64,000 nt of DNA from Flavobacterium sp. Lineage in GTDB: Bacteria; Bacteroidota; Bacteroidia; Flavobacteriales; Flavobacteriaceae. The translations under genes were made by a program, and so were the position numbers. Each line of letters starts with the position of its first letter. The stretch's first letter is position 1. The notes beneath the pieces are model-generated. The model made no database searches, was not told the origin of the DNA, and worked only from the letters and a program-made list of their open reading frames with translations. Positions 34,708 through 44,400 of the stretch are shown here, piece by piece. The stretch spans positions 18,533-82,532 of the forward strand of contig JAIXSK010000026.1 of assembly GCA_027484725.1 (NCBI GenBank), read 5' to 3'.

Positions 34708-35709
34708 ATGATACTCATCACTGGCGCCTCCGGATTAGTCGGATCACATTTAACCCTTGAACTGCTCCAACGCGGGCATAACATTCGAGCTTTGTATCGC
34801 AGCGATTCTTCTTTAAATAAAGTCCGCGATTTATTCAAAATCTACCAGCAAGAACATTTGTTTGATCAGGCACAATGGGTCAAAGCCAACATTACAGATA
34901 TTCCGTCTTTAGAACCCGTTTTTGAAAACATTCAAGAAGTATATCACTGTGCCGCACTGATTTCATTTGATCCGGCTGATGAAAAAAAACTGCGCAAAAT
35001 TAACATTGAGGGCACCGCAAATGTGGTAAATCTTTGTCTGGATTTTGGGGTTGAAAAACTGTGCTATGTAAGTTCGATTGCCGCCATAGGCCCATCGCTC
35101 ATTGAAGGTTCAACCATAGATGAAACTACAGATTGGAACCCCGAGCACAACCACAGCGATTATGCAATTTCAAAACACGGCGCCGAAATGGAAGTCTGGC
35201 GCGGGCAGCAAGAAGGCTTATCGGTGCGCATCATTAATCCGGGCGTGATTCTCGGACCCGGCTTTTGGCAACAAGGCAGCGGCGTTATTTTTGATCGTGT
35301 GGCAAAAGGCCTACTGTTTTACACGCGCGGAACCACTGGATTTGTAGGTATTGAAGATGTTGTGCGCTGTATTGTTCAGAGTATGAATGAAGAAAATTCA
35401 GGCGAACAATTCATTGCTGTGGCTGCGCATCAATCATATGAATGGCTCGTTAAAAACATCGCGAGCGGCCTCAAGGTTTCAGGTCCAAAAACATATATTC
35501 CTTTATGGATGTGTGTTTTAGCCGCAAGAATTGACGGTGTTTTGAGTTGGTTCGGAAAAAAAAGAACCCTGAGTTTATCCATGGCCAAAAGTCTGCACAG
35601 TCATGATCAATACGAAAACAAAAAAGCGCAAAATCAATTGGGCATTTCGTTTGAATCATTAGAAGAAACCATTGCCAAAATGTGTGCTTTTTACCGCAAG
35701 GAAAACTAA
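34708..35709 (+). CDS. NAD-dependent epimerase/dehydratase (extended SDR)
   Basis: About 333 residues from the ATG at 34708. An upstream in-frame ATG at 34675 adds 11 residues before the Rossmann start. Motifs: GASGLVGSHL for NAD(P) binding at about 6-15, DxD/VYHCAAL, and the YAISK active-site pair (Tyr-x3-Lys) at about 150-154. Close to the extended SDR group of 3-beta-HSD/dihydroflavonol reductase-like enzymes. Substrate unknown. It abuts the DUF4296 lipoprotein gene on the other strand (convergent). Confidence 0.87.
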   Translation: MILITGASGLVGSHLTLELLQRGHNIRALYRSDSSLNKVRDLFKIYQQEHLFDQAQWVKANITDIPSLEPVFENIQEVYHCAALISFDPADEKKLRKINIEGTANVVNLCLDFGVEKLCYVSSIAAIGPSLIEGSTIDETTDWNPEHNHSDYAISKHGAEMEVWRGQQEGLSVRIINPGVILGPGFWQQGSGVIFDRVAKGLLFYTRGTTGFVGIEDVVRCIVQSMNEENSGEQFIAVAAHQSYEWLVKNIASGLKVSGPKTYIPLWMCVLAARIDGVLSWFGKKRTLSLSMAKSLHSHDQYENKKAQNQLGISFESLEETIAKMCAFYRKEN

Positions 35710-36096
35710 TTATTCAACTTTAGGCAAGTCCATAATCGGAATCGGCTCTTCTTTTCCAATGGCTTTTTCGGCAGCTTCTTTTTCTTTTGTCAAACGCTCG
35801 TTGACTTGTTCGTACATTTTTTTGTACAATTCTATCTGTGCAATATAATACCGATTGCTTTGTACCAGCTGGGTACTGTCTACCTTATATTTTTTATAAA
35901 TATAGGCCCGCGTATTGATGGTAGGCTTTCCCGGCGAATAAGGCGCTTGGGTTCTGATGGCGTCAAGCAAAGCCATATCATAGAGAATCTCGACCATTTG
36001 TTTTTCGGGAATCAGGTTTTTGGGCTTGTGCACCGGTTGATCGTTACAGGCCGAAAATCCGAACAAGATCAGTAAAAACAAAACAATTTTTTTCAT
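35710..36096 (-). CDS. DUF4296 lipoprotein
   Basis: About 128 residues from the ATG at 36096: signal peptide with lipobox (FGFSAC), then a helical DUF4296-type body (PEKQMVEILYDMALLDAIR, YIYKKYKVDSTQLVQSNRYYIAQIELYKKMYEQVNERL). The family is common in Bacteroidota and has no known role. It lies 4 bp after the dihydroorotase stop on the same strand. Confidence 0.85.
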   Translation of the reverse strand: MKKIVLFLLILFGFSACNDQPVHKPKNLIPEKQMVEILYDMALLDAIRTQAPYSPGKPTINTRAYIYKKYKVDSTQLVQSNRYYIAQIELYKKMYEQVNERLTKEKEAAEKAIGKEEPIPIMDLPKVE

Positions 36097-36100
36097 GTTT

Positions 36101-37438
36101 CTATCGATTAAACAACAAACGCTTCCCAGCATGCACTTGGTTTACTTTTTGGTTTTCATAGACCAAAGTACCATTGACAAAAGTATGGGTAATGGCGGCT
36201 TGAAATGTCTGACCCTCAAAAGGAGACCAGCCGCAATGATACAAAATATTTTCTCGTGTTACTGTATGCGGCAGATTCGGATGTACCACGGCCAAGTCAG
36301 CATAATAGCCTTCACGAATAAATCCTCGGTCTTGAATTTTAAAAACAATCGCCAAATTATGTGCTGTTTTCTCTACAATTTTTTCAACCGAAATCATTCC
36401 TTGACGATGCTTTTCAAACAAAGCCGGAAGCACATGTTGCACCAACGGACCTCCCGATGGAGCCAAAAGATAAGGCTGACTCTTTTCTGTCAAAGTATGC
36501 GGCGCATGATCCGTGGCAATCACATCAATGCGGTCATCCAGTAAAGCTTTCCAGATGGCATCGCGGTCAGCAGGGGTTTTTACGGCCGGATTCCACTTGA
36601 TGAAATTGCCTTTTTGAGCGTAATCATCATTCGAAAACCACAAATGATGCAAACAAACCTCAGCGGTAATTTGTTTTTGTTCAAGCGGAATTTGATTCGT
36701 GAATAAATCCATTTCTATGGCTGTAGACAAATGAAAAACATGCAATCGCGCACCGGTTTTTTGGGCCAAAGCAATGGCTTTTGAAGATGATAAATAGCAA
36801 GCTTCTGCACTGCGAATCAAATGATGCGCGGTAACCGGGACAGCATCGCCATAGATTTCTTGGTAGTGTGCCAAGTTGTTTTTGATGGTTTGCTCATCTT
36901 CGCAGTGCACCGCAATGAGCAGCGGTGTTGACGAAAAAATCGCCTCGAGTGCTTGTGGGTTATCAACGAGCATATTGCCGGTTGATGAACCCATAAAAAT
37001 CTTGAGCCCAGCCACATTGTGTCGGTTGGTTTTAAGGATTTCCTCAAGATTATCATTGGTGGCGCCCATCATAAACGAATAATTGGCATACGAGCTTTGG
37101 GCAGCAATTTGATATTTTTGTTCGAGTAATTCTTGGGTAACCGCATTGGGCACCGTGTTGGGCTGTTCAATAAAAGAAGTCACTCCTCCGGCTACGGCTG
37201 CTCTGGATTCAGAGGCAATGTTGCCTTTGTGGGTCAGACCCGGTTCTCGAAAATGCACTTGGTCGTCAATCATGCCCGGAATCAAATACGAGCCTTGAAG
37301 GTCAATTATTTTGGCGTTTACGGGTGTTGATATATCCCCGGCTATTTTTTCAATGCGTTCACCAGAAAGCAAAACATCGCCTTCGAAGATTTTTCCTTCA
37401 TTGACAATGCGCGCATTTTTAATCAGCGTTGTAGACAT
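36101..37438 (-). CDS. pyrC: Dihydroorotase (type I)
   Basis: About 445 residues from the ATG at 37438. Amidohydrolase with the metal-site motif DDQVHFREPG (D-x-H-x-R class), EQPNTVPN, the LHVFHLST segment and VIATDHAPHT near the C-terminus. It makes dihydroorotate from carbamoyl aspartate in pyrimidine synthesis. The metal ligand motif begins DDQVHF rather than the usual DxHVHF; the first His is replaced by Gln, which may alter metal coordination. Its start overlaps the stop of the upstream glycosyltransferase gene by one base in TAATG, so they are coupled. Confidence 0.9.
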   Translation of the reverse strand: MSTTLIKNARIVNEGKIFEGDVLLSGERIEKIAGDISTPVNAKIIDLQGSYLIPGMIDDQVHFREPGLTHKGNIASESRAAVAGGVTSFIEQPNTVPNAVTQELLEQKYQIAAQSSYANYSFMMGATNDNLEEILKTNRHNVAGLKIFMGSSTGNMLVDNPQALEAIFSSTPLLIAVHCEDEQTIKNNLAHYQEIYGDAVPVTAHHLIRSAEACYLSSSKAIALAQKTGARLHVFHLSTAIEMDLFTNQIPLEQKQITAEVCLHHLWFSNDDYAQKGNFIKWNPAVKTPADRDAIWKALLDDRIDVIATDHAPHTLTEKSQPYLLAPSGGPLVQHVLPALFEKHRQGMISVEKIVEKTAHNLAIVFKIQDRGFIREGYYADLAVVHPNLPHTVTRENILYHCGWSPFEGQTFQAAITHTFVNGTLVYENQKVNQVHAGKRLLFNR

Positions 37439-38163
37439 TATAATTGATTGAAAAGTTTTCTGATTCTCAAAGCAATTACACCCCATACCGCTTCTTGAAT
37501 GATGGCGTTGCTCATTTTGGATTGCCCTTTGGTTCGGTCGGTAAAAATAATCGGAACCTCAACCATTTTACATTTTTGCACATAAGCGCGGTATTTCATC
37601 TCAATCTGAAAGGCGTAACCAATGAACTTGATCCGATTGATGTTGATTTTTTTAAGCGCGCTGCTGCGGTAACAAATAAAACCTGCCGTGGCATCGTGCA
37701 CTTTCATGCCGGTGATCATTTTAACGTAAATAGAGGCAAAATAAGACATCAGCACTCGACTCAGCGGCCAATTGACCACATTCACTCCGGATATGTATCG
37801 CGAGCCTATGGCCACCTCGGCACCGTCTATTGAACACGCTTTGTATAGATGAATCAAATCAGCCGGATTGTGTGAAAAATCGGCATCCATTTCAAAAATA
37901 TAGTCGTATTGACGTGCCAAAGCCCAATTAAATCCATGCACATAGGCGGTTCCCAAACCTGCTTTCTGCATTCTCTTTTCTAAATACAAGCGCTCCGGAA
38001 ACTCGCTTTGCATGCGCTTGACAATTTCTGAAGTTCCATCGGGTGAATTGTCATCAACAATCAAAACATCAAAAGGCTCTTCCAGCAAAAATACCGCACG
38101 AATAATGTCTTGAATGTTTTCACTTTCATTATAAGTAGGAATAATAACGAGCGATGAATGCAT
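37438..38163 (-). CDS. Polyprenol-phosphate mannose/glucose synthase (GT2)
   Basis: 241 residues. GT2 family: VIIPTYNESENIQDIIRAV, VDDNSPDGTSE, the donor-site DADFSHNPAD and the C-terminal amphipathic tail without membrane helices. This compact form matches DPM1-type enzymes, which transfer mannose or glucose from a nucleotide sugar to polyprenyl phosphate on the inner face of the membrane. Product is used for envelope glycan or protein glycosylation (inference). First of the pair with dihydroorotase, overlapping in TAATG. Confidence 0.88.
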   Translation of the reverse strand: MHSSLVIIPTYNESENIQDIIRAVFLLEEPFDVLIVDDNSPDGTSEIVKRMQSEFPERLYLEKRMQKAGLGTAYVHGFNWALARQYDYIFEMDADFSHNPADLIHLYKACSIDGAEVAIGSRYISGVNVVNWPLSRVLMSYFASIYVKMITGMKVHDATAGFICYRSSALKKININRIKFIGYAFQIEMKYRAYVQKCKMVEVPIIFTDRTKGQSKMSNAIIQEAVWGVIALRIRKLFNQL

Positions 38164-38286
38164 TATTAGCGTAATTCTGATGCGGCAAAAATACGTTTTT
38201 TAGTCAACTCCCCTCTTAAGAAAACAATAATTATAAGCCAATTTGATTAAAAAGATCGTTCGCTGTGAAGCGGCTGCTAATTTTAT

Positions 38287-38294
38287 TAATTTTG
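38287..38294 (+). promoter_or_regulatory. -7 box of DUF4271 gene promoter
   Basis: TAATTTTG, perfect TAnnTTTG; it places transcription start near 38301, just before the ATG pair at 38303/38306, and rules out a start at 38243. Confidence 0.6.
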
Positions 38295-38302
38295 CGGCTG
38301 AT

Positions 38303-38968
38303 ATGATGGATATTTTCTTTGAACCGCGTACAATTGGCGCCCGTGATTGGGCCACCATTACTTTTGTTCTGCTCTTAATTGTGATAGTGGTGGTGAAATC
38401 TGTTTTTGAAACGCGTTTTCAAGAATTTATTCGATTGGCCTTTACGGATAAATACCTCAAAGTTTATCGCGATTCATCCTATTTAATGAGTGGCTTTACG
38501 ATATTTCTATTCTTTATGCAACTGGCATCATTGGCCTTTTTCATTCAACTGATGTTGCACCACTTTTTTCAGACTTCAAAAACCGATGGTATTTTGTTTA
38601 TTCAAATCCTCACATTTGTGGGCGTTTTTGTGCTTTCAAAATTTCTGATAGAGAAAATTATTGCAACCGCGTTTAATATTGAAGAGTTCACAGACCAATA
38701 CAATTTGCAAAAAGTAAGCTACCGAACCTATGTTGGTTTGCTTTTACTGCCTATTAACGCAATCTTGTTTTACAATTCTGAACCGTCAAATTTTCTGATA
38801 TATTTCTTAATTGTTGTGATATTGTTATCAAACATGTTAACTTACATCATTTCTTTAAAGAATTACCAAAATTTACTGCTCAGCAAGTTGTTTTATTTTA
38901 TTTTATATCTTTGCGCACTCGAAATAGCGCCCTACTATTTCATCTATTATTGGTTTACAAAAAGTTAG
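38303..38968 (+). CDS. DUF4271 membrane protein
   Basis: About 221 residues from the ATG at 38303 (or 38306). DUF4271-type integral membrane protein with about six hydrophobic segments (for example TITFVLLLIVIVVV, SGFTIFLFFMQLASLAFFIQLML, TFVGVFVLSKFLI, VGLLLLPINAILFY). Widely conserved in Flavobacteriia, of unknown role. It is followed 10 bp later by hemD, a recurrent arrangement in this group. Confidence 0.8.
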   Translation: MMDIFFEPRTIGARDWATITFVLLLIVIVVVKSVFETRFQEFIRLAFTDKYLKVYRDSSYLMSGFTIFLFFMQLASLAFFIQLMLHHFFQTSKTDGILFIQILTFVGVFVLSKFLIEKIIATAFNIEEFTDQYNLQKVSYRTYVGLLLLPINAILFYNSEPSNFLIYFLIVVILLSNMLTYIISLKNYQNLLLSKLFYFILYLCALEIAPYYFIYYWFTKS

Positions 38969-38978
38969 CATACAGATT

Positions 38979-39737
38979 ATGTCAAACATGAAAGTGAAAA
39001 CGATTTTGGTGTCGCAACCCGAGCCTAAAGTAGAGAATTCTCCGTACTTTGAGTTGCAACAAAAACACAAAGTCAAGATAGATTTCAGACCTTTCATCCA
39101 CGTTGAAGGTGTTAGCGCGAAAGACGTCAGACAGCAAAAAATCGACCTCAATAATTTCACCGCCATCATCTTAACAAGCAAAAATTCGGTCGATCACTTT
39201 TTTAGGGTAGCCGAAGAAATGCGATATAAAGTCCCTGAAACGCTTAAATATTTCTGCCAATCTGAAGCCATTGCTTTTTACTTGCAGAAATATGTCGTTT
39301 ATCGCAAACGCAAAATATATGTGGGCCAAAAGGATTTTGCCGACATGGCTCCGCTGATCAAAAAATACAAAGACGAGAAGTTCTTGTTGCCGGCTTCAGA
39401 CCAATTAAACGCAGATGCGCCACAAACGTTGAACAACTTAAAAGTCAATTGGACACAAGGTACTTTTTACAAAACCGTGATGAGCGATTTGTCAGATTTG
39501 GCCGATGTATACTATGATATTTTGGCGTTCTTTAGTCCAACCGGAATCAAATCATTGTTTATGAATTTTCCAGACTTTCAGCAAAACAATACACGCATTG
39601 CTGTTTTTGGAAGCACTACACAAAAAGAAGCTTTGGAACACGGCTTGAGAATTGACATCTTGGCGCCAACTCCTGAAACACCCTCTATGACAATGGCTCT
39701 AGAAAAATACATCGCCGAAGCCAACAAAACAAAATAA
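38979..39737 (+). CDS. hemD: Uroporphyrinogen-III synthase
   Basis: 252 residues. The two-domain HemD fold: an N-terminal half beginning VKTILVSQPEPKVENSP and IILTSKNSVDHFFR, and a C-terminal half with the conserved FFSPTGIKSLF and IAVFGSTTQKEALEHGL segments. Cyclises and inverts ring D of hydroxymethylbilane to form uroporphyrinogen III in heme and siroheme synthesis. Sits 10 bp after the DUF4271 gene. Low sequence conservation is normal for the family. Confidence 0.9.
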   Translation: MSNMKVKTILVSQPEPKVENSPYFELQQKHKVKIDFRPFIHVEGVSAKDVRQQKIDLNNFTAIILTSKNSVDHFFRVAEEMRYKVPETLKYFCQSEAIAFYLQKYVVYRKRKIYVGQKDFADMAPLIKKYKDEKFLLPASDQLNADAPQTLNNLKVNWTQGTFYKTVMSDLSDLADVYYDILAFFSPTGIKSLFMNFPDFQQNNTRIAVFGSTTQKEALEHGLRIDILAPTPETPSMTMALEKYIAEANKTK

Positions 39738-39859
39738 AATTCAAGGTCTGTTCGTCGCAGGCCTTTGTTAATTAAAGCAGTTTCTTACAGTGCAATCGTT
39801 TTCGAAGTTATTTTTTCTTAAAGAAACTTTAATTCGCTTTCACGCCCGAGTAGTTTGCT

Positions 39860-39867
39860 TAATTTTG
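39860..39867 (+). promoter_or_regulatory. -7 box of efflux-operon leader gene promoter
   Basis: TAATTTTG, perfect TAnnTTTG; transcription would start near 39874, so the gene starts at the ATG at 39876 rather than at the ATG at 39855. Confidence 0.55.
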
Positions 39868-39875
39868 AACCCCAA

Positions 39876-40259
39876 ATGAGAACGTTGTTATTTGTCATCA
39901 GCCTTTTTTCTTGCCTGCTTAGCGGTGGGCAAACGGTTATGGCCTCAAGTCAAGCCTCGGTGTATGAACAAAAACATCATTTAACGACTGCATCAACAAA
40001 TTTAATTGATATAGACACACTGGTTACTTTTGTTGAAGACTCAGATGTTGATGCTGCTGACGAAAACGACCTCTCTAAAGAAAGCACTTCTTATAGCTTT
40101 GAAAAAACAACTGCCATTCCGCACTTTGTGCATATTCCTTGGCTCAAAGCGCCGCCTGCAAGTTCCTTGCGCGCACAGTTTTCTAAAAATTACTGCTTTA
40201 GTTCGCCCAACAGCGAATCACTTTCTATCTATTTAAAGCACCGCAATCTGAGAATTTGA
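39876..40259 (+). CDS. Small secreted/envelope protein ahead of the RND operon
   Basis: About 127 residues from the ATG at 39876. N-terminal hydrophobic segment MRTLLFVISLFSCLLSGGQTVMA acts as a signal peptide, followed by an acidic stretch (EDSDVDAADENDLS) and a basic C-terminus (YLKHRNLRI). No family recognised. It precedes the adaptor gene of the RND efflux operon by 135 bp that hold a possible structured leader; it may be the operon's first gene or a separate short transcript. Confidence 0.5.
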   Translation: MRTLLFVISLFSCLLSGGQTVMASSQASVYEQKHHLTTASTNLIDIDTLVTFVEDSDVDAADENDLSKESTSYSFEKTTAIPHFVHIPWLKAPPASSLRAQFSKNYCFSSPNSESLSIYLKHRNLRI

Positions 40260-40267
40260 TTCTTGGG

Positions 40268-40347
40268 TCAGCGATTGCTTGAACCTTTCTCCAAAAATAT
40301 ATTTCATAGGGATGAAACGCACCGGACAATCCGGAGGCAATCGTTGA
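40268..40347 (+). ncRNA. Candidate structured leader RNA of the RND efflux operon
   Basis: Two distant strands pair perfectly over 11 bp: TCAGCGATTGC (40268-40278) with GCAATCGTTGA (40337-40347), one G-U pair. Inside are two hairpins, TTTCAT/ATGAAA around AGGG (40302-40317) and CCGGA/TCCGG around CAA (40322-40334). The result is a three-way junction 47 nt before the adaptor ATG. It could be a riboswitch-like leader or an attenuator; no known class was recognised. Confidence 0.45.
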
Positions 40348-40394
40348 TGTTTGATTTGACCAAATTTATTTCAACCATTATTATTTTTTATCCC

Positions 40395-41480
40395 ATGAAC
40401 AGAAATGTCCTGTATGCAGGCTTGTTGTTAACATTAACGTTTTTGACAAGCTGCTCCAAAAAAGTCGAAGAAAAAGAAGAGGCCGGAAAATACGCCGTTA
40501 CCGAGCCGGTCGTTCTTGACACTACTTTAACCAAAGAATACGTGGCGCAAATCAGATCGCTGCGCAACATTGAACTCCGCTCACAAGAAAAAGGTTATCT
40601 GCAAAACATTTATGTAGACGAAGGCCAAAACGTTCAAGCCGGGCAACTCTTGTTTCGCATCATGCCCAAAGCCTACGAAGCCGAATTCTTAAAAGCCAAA
40701 GCCGAAACCAAAGCGGCCGAAATTGAGCTTCAAAATACCAAAACGCTTTCAGACAAAAACATCATTTCAAAAAACGAATTGGCCGTTGCCCAAGCGCGAT
40801 TAGACCAAGCCAAAGCCGAAATGGCACTGGCCAAATTGCATTTGTCGTTTACCGAAATTCACGCGCCTTTTGCAGGAACCATTGACCGCTTACCAATGAA
40901 ACTCGGCAGTTTGATTGACGAAGGCGAATTGCTCACGAGCCTTTCTGACAACAGCCAGATGTATGCCTATTTCAACGTTTCTGAACCTGAATATCTCGAT
41001 TATCAAACCAACATCAAAGGCCGCGGCGATCAGCACGTTCAGTTGTTGCTGGCCAACGGAGATTTTTTAAAAGACAAAGGAACTGTTGAAGTGGTTGAAG
41101 GTGAGTTTGACAACGAAACCGGAAACATTGCCTTTAGAGCGCGGTTCCCCAACCCCAACAAACTCTTGCGCCACGGCGAAACCGGAAAAGTCGTGATGGC
41201 CTTCCCGATGAAAAATGCGCTGATTATTCCGCAGAAAGCTACCTACGAAATTCAGGATAAAAAATATGTTTTTGTAGTAGATGCCGCCAACAAAGTACAC
41301 TCACGTGAGATTACCATTTCTGGGGAATTGCCTGATATTTACGTGGTTTCATCCGGTTTGAAAACCAATGACAAAATTCTACTCGAAGGTGTTCAAAAAG
41401 TCAACGACGATGACAAAATCGAGTATGTATTCCACAAACCACAAGAAGTGCTTGCTCATTTAAGACTCAAAGCCGAATAA
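40395..41480 (+). CDS. RND efflux membrane fusion lipoprotein (AcrA-like)
   Basis: About 361 residues from the ATG at 40395. Lipoprotein signal with lipobox TFLTSC (Cys about 20), lipoyl halves (ELRSQEKGYLQNIYVDEGQNVQAGQLLFRI and FAGTIDRLPMKLGSLIDEGELL), a coiled-coil hairpin rich in Ala/Lys (LKAKAETKAAEIELQNTK), beta-barrel and membrane-proximal domains. Links the inner-membrane RND pump to the outer-membrane channel. A longer in-frame read back to 40263 passes through the leader structure and lacks protein-like features. Confidence 0.92.
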   Translation: MNRNVLYAGLLLTLTFLTSCSKKVEEKEEAGKYAVTEPVVLDTTLTKEYVAQIRSLRNIELRSQEKGYLQNIYVDEGQNVQAGQLLFRIMPKAYEAEFLKAKAETKAAEIELQNTKTLSDKNIISKNELAVAQARLDQAKAEMALAKLHLSFTEIHAPFAGTIDRLPMKLGSLIDEGELLTSLSDNSQMYAYFNVSEPEYLDYQTNIKGRGDQHVQLLLANGDFLKDKGTVEVVEGEFDNETGNIAFRARFPNPNKLLRHGETGKVVMAFPMKNALIIPQKATYEIQDKKYVFVVDAANKVHSREITISGELPDIYVVSSGLKTNDKILLEGVQKVNDDDKIEYVFHKPQEVLAHLRLKAE

Positions 41481-41496
41481 CCTAAGCCCTAAAATC

Positions 41497-44400
41497 ATGT
41501 TTAATAAATTCATACAAAGACCCGTACTGTCTATTGTTATCTCGCTCATCATTGTATTTTTGGGTGTTTTGGCCTTGGTTCAGTTACCGGTAACACAGTT
41601 CCCAACCATTTCACCACCTAAGGTAAATGTAACCGTCGAATATCCGGGTGCCAACAATGAGCTTCTCATCAAATCGGCCATTATTCCGCTAGAGCGCGCC
41701 ATCAACGGAGTACCGGGCATGAAATATATGGCATCCGATGCCGGTAACGACGGTGAAGGAACCATTCAAGTGATTTTCAACCTCGGAACCGACCCCAACG
41801 TAGCCTCGCTCAACGTGCAAAACCGCGTGGCTTCGGTCACCAATAAACTTCCGCCGCTCGTGATCCGCGAAGGCGTCAAAATCTCGCGCGAGGAATCCAA
41901 CATGCTCATGTACATCAACTTGTACAGTAAAGATCCGCATACTGATCAGAAATTCTTGTTCAACTTTGCCGACATCAACTTATTGCCTGAGCTCAAAAGG
42001 GTTGACGGTGTAGGTTATGCCGACATTCTAGGAAACCGTGAGTATGCCATGCGTATCTGGCTCAAACCTGACCGTATGCTTGCCTATAAAATCTCGGCCG
42101 ATGAAGTCATGGAAGCCTTGAGCGCGCAAAGCTTAGAAGCCTCTCCCGGAAAAACCGGTGAAAGTTCAGGTAAACGCTCACAATCGTTTGAATATGTACT
42201 CAAATACTCCGGTCGTTTTACCACCAAAGAGCAATATGAAAACGTGATTTTGCGCTCAACGGCAGACGGTGAAATCTTGCGCTTGAAAGACGTGGCCAAA
42301 ATTGAATTTGGCAGTTCGATGTACGATATTTACTCCAACCTCAACGGGCGACCTTCGGCAGCACTTGTCCTCAAGCAATCCTACGGAAGTAACGCCAGTC
42401 AGGTCATTGAAAATGTCAAAGCCAAGTTGGCCGAAATCAAATCAAATTCGTTCCCGAAAGGCATGGATTATGAGATCAGTTACGACGTATCAAAATTCCT
42501 CGATGCCTCGATTGAAAAAGTATTACACACGCTCGTTGAAGCCTTTATTTTGGTAGGATTGGTGGTGTTTATTTTCTTGGGCGATTGGCGTTCAACGCTC
42601 ATTCCGACCATTGCCGTTCCGGTATCGCTCATCGGAACTTTTATGTTCATGCAAGTCTTTGGCATTACGCTCAACCTCATCACGCTTTTTGCCTTGGTAT
42701 TGGCCATTGGTATTGTGGTCGATGATGCGATTGTGGTGATTGAAGCCGTCCATGCCAAGATGGAAACCGAACACCTATCGGCGCGAAAGGCCACCAAAAA
42801 AGCCATGGTGGAAATTGCCGGAGCCATTGTAGCCATTACGTTTTTGATGGCAGCGGTATTTATTCCGGTAGCGTTTATGTCCGGACCAGTGGGGATTTTC
42901 TACCGACAATTCTCCATTACGATGGCTACGTCGATCATCCTTTCGGGGATTGTGGCCTTGACACTCACCCCGGCGCTTTGTGCCATCATCCTCAAAAACC
43001 ACCACGGTCAACCCAAAAAGAAAACACCGGTCGATCGGTTTATTGATGCATTCAACAGCCGATTCAACAAAACCACCAATCGTTATATGACTATTTTGGG
43101 TAAAATGGTCAACCGCCGCAGTTTGACTTTCGGCTTGCTCATTGCTTTTTGTATCGGAACGTATTTTATCAATTCTCAGGTGCCATCGGGCTTTATTCCA
43201 AATGAAGACCAAGGAATGTTCTACGCTATTATTCAAACGCCGCCGGGCTCATCGCTGGAACGTACGAATGAAATTTCTGAGCGTTTGCAAAAAATCTCTG
43301 AAACCGTTGACGGTGTGCAATCAGTATCATCATTGGCGGGTTATGAAATCCTCACCGAAGGAACCGGTTCTAACTCAGGAACTTGTTTGATTAACCTCAA
43401 AGACTGGAAAGAACGCAAACATTCGGTGCAAGAAATCATGCAAGAGCTCGAAGAAAAATCAAAAAACATCAAAGGCGCTACCATTGAGTTCTTTCAACCA
43501 CCGGCCGTTCCGGGTTATGGTGCCGCGGGTGGATTTGAGTTGCGTTTGCTGGACAAAGCCGGAACCAACGACTACAAAAAAATGGAACAAATCAACAACG
43601 ATTTTGTGGCCGCGCTCAAAAAACGCCCTGAGCTGACTTCGGTGTTTAGTTTCTACAGTGCGAGTTTCCCGCAATATATGTTGCGTGTTGACAACGACAT
43701 CGCCCAACAAAAAGGCGTGAGCATTGAAAACGCTATGAACACGCTCTCAACTTTGGTAGGTAGTAACTACGAAATCAGTTTTATCAAATTTGGTCGACAG
43801 TACAAAGTCATTGTTGAAGCCGCTCCTGAATACCGCGCTTTGCCGGATGATATTTTAAAACTCTACGTCAAAAACAACCGCGATGAGATGGTGCCGTTTT
43901 CGGCCTTTATGCGCATGGAAAAAGTATACGGTCTTTCTGAAATCACACGCCACAACATGTACAACGCCTCTGAAATCAGTGGTTCGGCCGCTCCGGGCTA
44001 CAGTAGTGGTGAAGCCATCAAAGCCATCAACGAAGTGGCCGAGAAAACCTTGCCGCGGGGCTATGGCATTGACTGGGCGGGAATTTCAAAAGACGAGGTC
44101 AACCAAGGCAATCAGGCCATTTACATTTTCTTGATTTGTTTGGGCTTTGTGTATTTGATCCTTTCGGCGCAGTACGAAAGTTTCATCTTGCCGCTGGCCG
44201 TTATCTTATCATTACCGGCCGGAATCTTCGGAGCCTTCTTGCTCTTGAGTTTGATGGGCCTTGAAAACAACATCTATGCACAAGTAGCCATGGTCATGCT
44301 CATCGGATTGCTCGGTAAGAATGCCGTATTGATTGTTGAGTTTGCCGCGCAACGACACAGTACCGGTTTGTCGGTACTCGAATCGGCTTTAGAAGGTGCT

